From: Actinomycetota bacterium
Lineage (GTDB): Bacteria > Actinomycetota > Thermoleophilia > Gaiellales > Gaiellaceae
Length of the DNA: 7,866 nt
NCBI GenBank assembly: GCA_013696185.1
Contig: JACCZA010000158.1
Span: 1-7,866, forward strand
Direction of reading: 5' to 3'
Position 1 is the stretch's first letter. Each line of letters opens with the position of its first letter. Shown one piece after another: positions 1 to 5,126 of the stretch. The notes below the pieces were generated by a model. It ran no database searches and had not been told where the DNA came from. It worked only from the letters and a program-made list of their open reading frames with translations. Position numbers and translations under genes: made by a program.

Positions 1-313
1 CCAGCCGGAGCAGGAGCTCGCGGCCGGTCTCGCTCGCGAGATCGAGCGTGATGCTGCGCTTGTTGCGGCTGTACGCCTGCCAGTACGCGTCGTAGCCGTC
101 GACGGTCGTGCGGCGGAACGGGTCCCCGACGCCCGGCCGCTCGACCTTGACGACGTCCGCACCGAGGTCGCCGAAGATCAGGCCGAGCTGGGCGCCGGAG
201 ACGAGCCGGGTCAGGTCGAGCACGCGCACTCCCGCGAGCGGCCCGCGGGCATCGGGCTCGTACCGCCGCCGCGGCAACCCCGCGAGCGCCGGCGTGACGC
301 CTTCGGTCTCCAT
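1..313 (-). CDS. CaiB/BaiF family III CoA-transferase, N-terminal part (runs off left edge)
   Basis: This is the first 104 residues of a family III CoA-transferase, a class that moves CoA between carboxylic acids through an enzyme-bound aspartyl-CoA thioester in the cytoplasm. Seen directly: after a 24-residue lead comes PLAGVRVLDLTRLVSG (25-40), then the family's G-A-D-V-V-K-V-E segment (51-58), the G-D-P-F stretch (63-66), and Y-x-R-N-K-R-S-I-T-L-D-L (81-92), all in the usual order and spacing. Full-length family members have about 400 residues, so the catalytic Asp and the C-terminal half lie outside the window. The ATG start at 313-311 shares one base with the TGA stop of the upstream RraA-family gene (TGATG), and no well-placed Shine-Dalgarno was found, so translation is probably coupled. 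It is the last visible gene of the five-gene operon. Its acid substrate cannot be read from this portion; it could be a formyl-CoA, succinyl-CoA or other acyl-CoA transferase, or a racemase-like paralogue. Confidence 0.9.
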   Translation of the reverse strand, partial: METEGVTPALAGLPRRRYEPDARGPLAGVRVLDLTRLVSGAQLGLIFGDLGADVVKVERPGVGDPFRRTTVDGYDAYWQAYSRNKRSITLDLASETGRELLLRL

Positions 314-1032
314 CAGACGGGGCAGCCCCTCGCCCGCAGGAGAGCGTCGACGCGCTCGTCGTCGCGCGCGCGCAGGGCGGGGTCGTCGCGCGAGGCGAGG
401 TGGTGCCGCCGCAGCTCCTCCTCCTGCTCGGCCTTCGCGCCGACGGCCCCGAGCAGCTCCGGCAGCCGGTTCGGAGAGACCGCCACGACGCCGTCAGCGT
501 CGCCGAGGACGAGGTCGCCCGGCGCGACGGCGAGGCCGGCGCAGGCGACCGGCACGTTGATCTCGCCGGGGCCGTCCTTCGTCGGGCCGCGATGCGCGTG
601 CCCGCGGGCGAACACCGGGAGCTCGCCCTCGGCCCATTCGGCAACGTCGCGGATCGCGCCGTCGACGACGAGGCCGGCGACGCCGCGGGCGATCGCCGCG
701 AGCCGCATCAGGCCGCCGGCGAGCGCGTGCGAGACGTCGCCCGAGCCGTCCACGACGAGGACGTCGCCGGGCCGCGCGAGCGTCAACGCCTTGTGCAGCA
801 TCAGGTTGTCGCCCGGCCTGACGCGCACGGTCAGCGCGACGCCGCAGAGCGTCAGCGCGGGATCGCCGTGGTAGGGGACGAGCCCCCGCGAGCCGACGCA
901 CCGGCCGAGGCAGTCGCTGACGAGCGCTGTGGGGACGCCCCGAAAGGCGGCGACGAGCTCCGGGTCGGCGAGCGCGGCTCGCTCGTGGAGACCGAACCCC
1001 GGCGGCCAGAGCGGCGAGGCGACGGCCGTCAA
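313..1032 (-). CDS. RraA-family aldolase/decarboxylase-like protein (HMG/CHA aldolase type)
   Basis: A 239-residue protein of the RraA / 4-hydroxy-4-methyl-2-oxoglutarate aldolase family. Enzymatic members are divalent-metal class II pyruvate aldolases that also decarboxylate oxaloacetate; others (RraA proper) bind RNase E without catalysis. Visible: substrate-loop-like GDNLMLHKAL (74-83), GDVLVVDGSGD (89-99), AGGLMRLAAIARGVAG (105-120), DGAIRD (124-129) and GDLVLGDADGVV (172-183). The motif G-X20-R-D-X2-E, reported for catalytic members, is met exactly by G107, R128, D129 and E132, which favours a real enzyme over an RNase E regulator. The length is typical to slightly long for the family. 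The preferred start is the TTG at 1032-1030, which overlaps the ATPase stop (TTGA); an in-frame GTG at 1047-1045 would add five residues, and neither has a clear ribosome binding site. The stop shares a base with the CoA-transferase start. It most likely cleaves or decarboxylates a metabolite of the acid imported by the upstream ABC system; the exact substrate is unknown. Confidence 0.87.
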   Translation of the reverse strand: MTAVASPLWPPGFGLHERAALADPELVAAFRGVPTALVSDCLGRCVGSRGLVPYHGDPALTLCGVALTVRVRPGDNLMLHKALTLARPGDVLVVDGSGDVSHALAGGLMRLAAIARGVAGLVVDGAIRDVAEWAEGELPVFARGHAHRGPTKDGPGEINVPVACAGLAVAPGDLVLGDADGVVAVSPNRLPELLGAVGAKAEQEEELRRHHLASRDDPALRARDDERVDALLRARGCPV

Positions 1033-2099
1033 CCGACGACCGTGCACGCGTCCGGCGGGATGTGCACCCTGACCCGCTCCCCCTCGACGCGGCGCGAGCT
1101 CTGCACGGTCAGCGCGAGCGAACCGATCGTGACCTCGTATTCGTAGTGGTCGCCGAGGAAGGCGACGGTCCCGACGTCGGCCTCCCACGTGTTCGTGCCG
1201 TTGGCCGACGCGTCCTCGGCGGGCAGGACCGTGACGGCCTCGGGCCGCACGGCGACGGTGACGTTGCCGGAGGCCCCGTCCGCCCCCCGGACCGTGAGTC
1301 GGTGCTGCGAGCCGGTCACGTCGACGACGACGACGCCGCCGTCCGCCGCCGCGACGCCCTCGATCAGGTTCACGCGGCCGACGAACTCCGCGACGAACCG
1401 GTTCGCGGGCCGGCGGTAGACGTCCTCCGGGGCGCCGATCTGCTGCACCTCGCCGGCGCTCATCACGGCCACCCGATCGCTCATCGAGAGCGCCTCGTCC
1501 TGGTCGTGCGTGACGAAGATCGTCGTCAGGCCGAGCCGGTGCTGGAGCTCCTTCACCCACGCGCGCGCCCGCTCGCGCAGCTTCGCGTCCAGGTTCGAGA
1601 ACGGCTCGTCGAGCAGGAGCACGGCCGGCGAGTAGACGAGGGCACGCGCGAGCGCGACCCGCTGCTGCTGCCCGCCGGAGAGCTGGTGCGGGTAGCGCCG
1701 CTCGTACTGCGCCATCTCCACGAGCTCGAGCACCTCGCGCACGCGCGTGCGGATCGCGTCCCGCTTCAGCTTGCGCACCCTCAGCGGGAAGGCGAGGTTG
1801 TCGAACACCGTCATGTGCGGCCAGACCGCGTAGGACTGGAAGACGATGCCGAGGTTCCGCTGCTCGGCGGGGACGGCGAGCCGGCGCGCGGCGTCGAAGA
1901 ACGTCTCCTCGCCGACCGCGATGCGGCCCTGCTCGGGCGTCTGGAAGCCGGCGATCGACATGAGCGTGGTCGACTTGCCGCAGCCGCTCGGACCGAGCAG
2001 CGTGAAGAGCTCGCCGTCCTCGACGCTGAAGCTGACGTCGTCCAGCGCACGCTGGTCGCCGAACTCCTTGACGAGGCCCTCGACGCGGATCTCAGGCAC
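1029..2099 (-). CDS. ABC transporter ATP-binding protein with TOBE-type C-terminal domain (AfuC/FbpC/PotA-like)
   Basis: A 356-residue ATPase that powers the importer encoded by the two genes upstream, acting at the cytoplasmic face of the membrane. The nucleotide-binding domain is complete: Walker A GPSGCGKST (36-44), Q-loop Gln88 in FQSYAVWPH, signature LSGGQQQRVALARAL (140-154), Walker B VLLLDEP (160-166), D-loop SNLDAKLR (168-175) and the switch His198 in FVTHDQDEA. Residues from about 235 to 356 are beta-rich and fit the TOBE-type domain of iron/polyamine/sugar importers; length is normal for that class. The start is the GTG at 2099-2097, preceded by a strong GGGAGGAG ribosome binding site six bases away and placed inside the permease gene's end (8-nt overlap). 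The stop overlaps the RraA-family start by 4 nt. Automatic annotation would probably call it an iron(III) or spermidine/putrescine ATPase; ATPase sequence alone does not define the substrate, and the neighbours suggest a carboxylate. Confidence 0.96.
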   Translation of the reverse strand: MPEIRVEGLVKEFGDQRALDDVSFSVEDGELFTLLGPSGCGKSTTLMSIAGFQTPEQGRIAVGEETFFDAARRLAVPAEQRNLGIVFQSYAVWPHMTVFDNLAFPLRVRKLKRDAIRTRVREVLELVEMAQYERRYPHQLSGGQQQRVALARALVYSPAVLLLDEPFSNLDAKLRERARAWVKELQHRLGLTTIFVTHDQDEALSMSDRVAVMSAGEVQQIGAPEDVYRRPANRFVAEFVGRVNLIEGVAAADGGVVVVDVTGSQHRLTVRGADGASGNVTVAVRPEAVTVLPAEDASANGTNTWEADVGTVAFLGDHYEYEVTIGSLALTVQSSRRVEGERVRVHIPPDACTVVG

Positions 2100-3834
2100 C
2101 GTGCTCTCCTCCCGTGGCGCCGATCCTGAACACCTTCGCGCCGATCGCGAGCACCACGACCGTGATCGCGACCTGCACCATGGCGAGCGCCGAGACCGGG
2201 CCGACCATGCCCTGGATGAACTGCGAGAGCATCGTCGCTCCCATCACCTCCGTGCCCGGCCGCACGAGGAAGACCGCCGGGTCGTAGTCGTTGATGATCT
2301 CGACGAAGAGGAGGATGAAGGAGGCGAAGATCGCGGGCTTCAGCAGCGGCAGCACGATCGTCCGGCACGTACGCCACCAGCCGGCCCCCGCGGCGCGCCC
2401 GGCCCGGTCGAGCTCCTCGCCGATCCGCGCGAGCGTCGGGTACATGACGATGTAGGCGAGCGGCAGGTTGCGCACGCAGAAGGCGACCATGATCCCCCAG
2501 ATGCTGTCGCGGAGGAAGTCGCCGAGCGCCCCCGTCAGCAGGTAGGCCCAGAAGAAGCCGATGCCGATGATGATCCCCGGGGTCGCGCGCGGATAGAGCA
2601 TCACGAACGGCAGCGTCTTTCGGAGCGGGAAGCGCGACCGGTGCGCGACGAGGGTCGCGAGCGCGACGAAGGCCGTGGTCGCGACCGCGCCGACGACCGC
2701 GATCACCGCACTGTTCTCGATCGAGCTCCGGAACGTCGGGTCGTCGAGGAGCACGTTCCAGTGGGCCGACGTCAAGAGCTCCCACGGAGCGACGAGCGGG
2801 GTGAGCACGACGACGAACGACATCAGCGCGAGGCCGAGGATGGGGACGAGCGTCGTGAAGACGAGATAGAGCGCGAGCACGGCGGCGAGCGGCCAGCGCC
2901 AGCCGCGCAGCCGCAGCAACGCCTGCCGGCCGGACTTGCCGCCGACCGAGACGAAGCGCGCCTCGGCGCCGAGCAGCCTGTTGCGGAGGAGGAGCAGCGC
3001 CGTGGCGGCTGCCAGCATCATCACTGCGCCCGCGCTGACCGAGCCGGGATCCGGCGCCGAGGCACTCGTCCACGTATTGTAGAGATAGCTGGAGACGAAC
3101 ACGATGTTGTTCGAGGTGCCGAGCAGGAGCGGGATCCCGAGCGCCGCGATCGAGAGCGTGAAGATGAGCGTCGCCGCGTTGAGGATGGCGGGACGCAGCA
3201 TCGGGATCGTGACGCTGCCGAGCACGCGCAGCGGCCGGGCACCCGCGCTCCGCGCGGCGTCCTCGAGCGACGAGTCGGCCCGCGTGAGCGCCGCCTGGCA
3301 CGTCAGGAAGGCGATCGGCAGGAGCCGAGAGGCCTCCACGAGCGCCATCCCCGGGATCGTGTCGATCGCGAGCGTGGGCGCGTGCAGCCGGTCGGAGAAC
3401 ATCGAGGTCAGGTAGCCGCCCGGCCCCCAGACGACGATCCAGCCGAGCACCATGCCGAGCGAGGGGAGCAGGATCGGTAGGAGGATCAGGCGCGAGAACA
3501 GCTTCCGACCCGCGAGGTCGGCGCGGCTGCAGAGAATGGCGACGACGGCACCGCCGGCGACTGCCAGCACCGTCGAGAGCGCCGCGAAGCCGAGCGTGTT
3601 CAGCCAGGCGTGCCAGAAGACCGAGTCGCCGAACAGCTGGCGGTAGGGGTCGAGCGTGAAGACGCCGCCGGCCTCGTACAGCGGCCGGTCGCGCAGCGAG
3701 GCATAGACGAGCGGGATGTACGGACCGACGATGAGCGCGACGACCAGGAGCCACGTCCACCACTGCAGCGCCCACGCCGGCACGAGGCTCCGGCGGGGGC
3801 GCGGGAACGTCCGCTCGTAGGTCGCCGCGCTCAT
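2092..3834 (-). CDS. Fused two-domain ABC permease (FbpB/ThiP-like)
   Basis: A 580-residue integral membrane protein with two tandem binding-protein-dependent permease domains in one chain, so it can form the whole translocation pore alone. Visible: an N-terminal cytoplasmic stretch ending near 24, TM1 about 25-47, further hydrophobic segments around 80-102, 115-137, 160-182, 218-240 and 266-283, then a linker (about 285-312) and a second half with segments near 314-345, 373-397, 408-434, 445-466, 500-522 and 547-566. Each half has an EAA-type coupling loop that contacts the ATPase: E-D-A-A-R-S-A-G-A-R (191-200) and D-R-A-G-R-A-A-G-A-G (476-485), both followed by a hydrophobic-P-x-L-(R/K)-P-A-I segment. 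This length and duplication match the AfuB/FbpB/ThiP permease family. The ATG start at 3834-3832 follows the binding-protein stop by 19 nt; upstream Shine-Dalgarno pairing is weak. It belongs to the same operon. The cargo is not determined by sequence; iron, thiamine, phosphonate and organic-acid importers share this fold. Confidence 0.95.
   Translation of the reverse strand: MSAATYERTFPRPRRSLVPAWALQWWTWLLVVALIVGPYIPLVYASLRDRPLYEAGGVFTLDPYRQLFGDSVFWHAWLNTLGFAALSTVLAVAGGAVVAILCSRADLAGRKLFSRLILLPILLPSLGMVLGWIVVWGPGGYLTSMFSDRLHAPTLAIDTIPGMALVEASRLLPIAFLTCQAALTRADSSLEDAARSAGARPLRVLGSVTIPMLRPAILNAATLIFTLSIAALGIPLLLGTSNNIVFVSSYLYNTWTSASAPDPGSVSAGAVMMLAAATALLLLRNRLLGAEARFVSVGGKSGRQALLRLRGWRWPLAAVLALYLVFTTLVPILGLALMSFVVVLTPLVAPWELLTSAHWNVLLDDPTFRSSIENSAVIAVVGAVATTAFVALATLVAHRSRFPLRKTLPFVMLYPRATPGIIIGIGFFWAYLLTGALGDFLRDSIWGIMVAFCVRNLPLAYIVMYPTLARIGEELDRAGRAAGAGWWRTCRTIVLPLLKPAIFASFILLFVEIINDYDPAVFLVRPGTEVMGATMLSQFIQGMVGPVSALAMVQVAITVVVLAIGAKVFRIGATGGEHGA
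2106..2113 (-). promoter_or_regulatory. Ribosome binding site of the ABC ATPase gene, inside the permease gene
   Basis: The minus strand reads GGGAGGAG six bases before the GTG at 2099-2097. It lies within the last codons of the permease gene (Gly-Gly-Glu part of its C-terminus) and supports the GTG start and the 8-nt gene overlap. Confidence 0.75.
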
Positions 3835-3853
3835 CTCGGATACCGCCGGGCGG

Positions 3854-4942
3854 CTAGCCGAAGATCCCGTGCCAGCGCACCTTGAACCTCGGGTAGTCGT
3901 TGACGAACTTCTGGCTGAACGGCGAGAAGACGACGTTCTCCTTGCCGACGCGCTTGTACACCTCCGCCAGCGTGTTCAGGCAGTTCTTCGGCGTGTAGTC
4001 CGTCCGGGACGCCGTGAAGCCGCCGTCGCACAGGGCCTGCTGACCGGCCTTGCTGTACACCCAGTGGAGGAACAGCTTCGCCGATGCGGGGCTCGACGCC
4101 TTCGTGGTGACACCGATCCCGCGCGGGATCAACGGCTGCGCGTCCATGATGTACGTCCAGCCGAGGATGTTCTGGAGCGACGGGCTGTTCGCGATCGTGA
4201 AGCGGGCGGTCGGCGAGGTGAGGAACGCCGCCACGGCGCCCCCCTGCGAGACGAGCTGGAGCTGCGAGGAGACGCCCGTCGTCGCCCTCATCCGATCCTT
4301 GCCGATCGTCTGGAGGGTGCCCCAGCCCTTCTTCTGGACGTAGCCCCAGATGCCGGTGTAGCCGAAGAGGTTGTCGACCGTATAGCCCGTCACCTTGCTG
4401 TAGGTCGCGGGATCGTTGGCGATCGCTGTCACGGAGGTCGGCACCTTGTCCTTCAGGAGGAGCTTGTTGTAGACGTTGATCGCCGGGTCGGGCGAGAGCA
4501 CGAAGACGCCCTTGTACTGCTGCACGAACGACGGGTACTTGCCGAGGTCGTTCGGCACGAACGTCTTGTCCAGGTAGCCCTGGCGGGTGGCGTAGACCCA
4601 CAGGTTCCCCGCGCTCGAGACGAGGACGTCCGCGGTGCGGATCTTCTGGGCGGCCTCGGACGCGTACTTCGAGAAGATGACGTTGTTGTCGAGGTCGTAC
4701 GACGTCGTCTTGATCCAGGGGTAGTAGTACTGGAAGCGGTCGGTGACGACCTTCCAGTTCGCGGACGGCGGGTTCCCGTAGAAGACGAGGCCCGACTCCT
4801 TCTTCGAGGCGGCGATCAGCGGCCGCAGGGGGCCGGGTGACGCGGAGGACACATCCGTCCGCGCTGCCGCCGGTGCGGCCGCGACCAGCATTGCGAGTGC
4901 GAGCACGGGCACGAGCGCCCGGCGCACGGTTGACATCGTCAC
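3854..4942 (-). CDS. Extracellular solute-binding protein of the ABC importer (AfuA-like)
   Basis: A 362-residue secreted binding protein that captures the ligand outside the membrane and delivers it to the fused permease encoded next. Seen: a Sec signal peptide with V-R-R (6-8), a hydrophobic core of Ala/Leu/Val (9-23) and a likely A-x-A cleavage site after A27. There is no lipobox cysteine, so it is not an obvious lipoprotein. The mature part begins like many AfuA-type proteins, with I-A-A-S-K-K-E-S-G-L-V-F-Y-G (43-56), followed by a large alpha/beta binding-protein body. Only two cysteines are present, C305 and C321, which may form a disulfide near the C-terminus. The preferred start is the GTG at 4942-4940, seven bases from a clear AGGAGG; an ATG two codons downstream is less well spaced. 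First gene of the operon, transcribed from the divergent regulatory region. Homology-based naming would probably give 'iron ABC transporter substrate-binding protein', but a CitA-type sensor and acid-metabolism genes suggest a carboxylate ligand (inference). Confidence 0.92.
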   Translation of the reverse strand: MTMSTVRRALVPVLALAMLVAAAPAAARTDVSSASPGPLRPLIAASKKESGLVFYGNPPSANWKVVTDRFQYYYPWIKTTSYDLDNNVIFSKYASEAAQKIRTADVLVSSAGNLWVYATRQGYLDKTFVPNDLGKYPSFVQQYKGVFVLSPDPAINVYNKLLLKDKVPTSVTAIANDPATYSKVTGYTVDNLFGYTGIWGYVQKKGWGTLQTIGKDRMRATTGVSSQLQLVSQGGAVAAFLTSPTARFTIANSPSLQNILGWTYIMDAQPLIPRGIGVTTKASSPASAKLFLHWVYSKAGQQALCDGGFTASRTDYTPKNCLNTLAEVYKRVGKENVVFSPFSQKFVNDYPRFKVRWHGIFG

Positions 4943-4949
4943 TGCACTT

Positions 4950-4955
4950 CCTCCT
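4950..4955 (-). promoter_or_regulatory. Ribosome binding site of the solute-binding protein gene
   Basis: On the minus strand this reads AGGAGG, a perfect Shine-Dalgarno core, seven bases upstream of the GTG at 4942-4940. It decides the start in favour of GTG over the ATG at 4936-4934, for which the spacing would be 13 bases. Confidence 0.8.
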
Positions 4956-5041
4956 TGTCGGCGAGACCCGAGCGTGCAAAGACACCGCGGGCTAACGGTC
5001 GGGCAGGAGGTTAAGATCTTGCTACCGGGGCTTCCACCTTA

Positions 5042-5068
5042 CGGCGCTTGTCGTCGTTTCGGCGCTTG
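5042..5068. repeat. 9-bp direct repeat, candidate response-regulator site
   Basis: CGGCGCTTG occurs at 5042-5050 and again at 5060-5068. The start-to-start distance is 18 bases, slightly under two helical turns, so both copies would lie on nearly the same DNA face. It lies mid-way between the divergent genes. Function as an operator is inferred from position only. Confidence 0.5.
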
Positions 5069-5087
5069 AAAACGTTGTGGCCGTTTT
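5069..5087. repeat. 6-bp inverted repeat, candidate operator
   Basis: AAAACG (5069-5074) and CGTTTT (5082-5087) form a perfect inverted repeat with a 7-base spacer, immediately after the second copy of the direct repeat. A related CGTTTC lies at 5055-5060. The arrangement fits a dimeric DNA-binding protein; it is too short and poorly stacked to be a strong terminator hairpin. Confidence 0.5.
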
Positions 5088-5126
5088 GCTCACGAGGTGG
5101 CAGCAGCACCGGCGTACACTCCGGCG

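Larger units (their letters stand above)
4943..5126. promoter_or_regulatory. Divergent intergenic regulatory region between ABC operon and two-component genes
   Basis: These 184 bases separate the minus-strand transport operon from the plus-strand sensor/regulator pair and must hold both promoters. Composition is less GC-rich than the genes, with an AT-rich island containing the 8-bp palindrome AAGATCTT (5013-5020) and T/A-rich patches from 5056 to 5090. Two repeat structures between 5042 and 5087, listed separately, are candidates for regulator binding. On the plus strand, TAAGAT (5012-5017) and TTGAAA (5066-5071) resemble -10 and -35 hexamers respectively, but neither has a convincing partner at 16-18 bases, so no promoter is assigned precisely. 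CitB/DcuR-type regulators commonly act on the promoter next to their own genes, which makes this the expected target. Confidence 0.6.

Noticed and set aside
319..329. GGGGC-A-GCCCC palindrome at the aldolase/CoA-transferase junction
   Set aside because: A 4-bp stem with a 3-base loop inside coding sequence, without a T-tract; expected by chance at this GC content and not a terminator between overlapping genes.
1846..3480. Long plus-strand open frames opposite the ABC genes (355 to 544 codons)
   Set aside because: They are low-complexity Arg/Glu/Asp/His-rich mirror translations of well-supported minus-strand genes and show no domain.
1811..3775. A 654-codon minus-strand frame covering most of the permease and the start of the ATPase
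   Set aside because: It is an out-of-frame translation; the permease and ATPase frames carry the membrane segments, EAA loops and Walker motifs.
1029..3834. Annotation of the ABC genes as an iron(III) importer
   Set aside because: Similarity to AfuABC/FbpABC is at family level only. A CitA-type sensor and acid-metabolising genes in the same locus fit an organic acid better, so no iron-specific name is given.
4990..5025. Possible sigma-54 (-24/-12) promoter near GGCAGG...CTTGCT
   Set aside because: Spacing and the GG/GC dinucleotides do not fit the consensus, no enhancer-binding activator is encoded here, and high-GC actinobacteria generally lack sigma-54.
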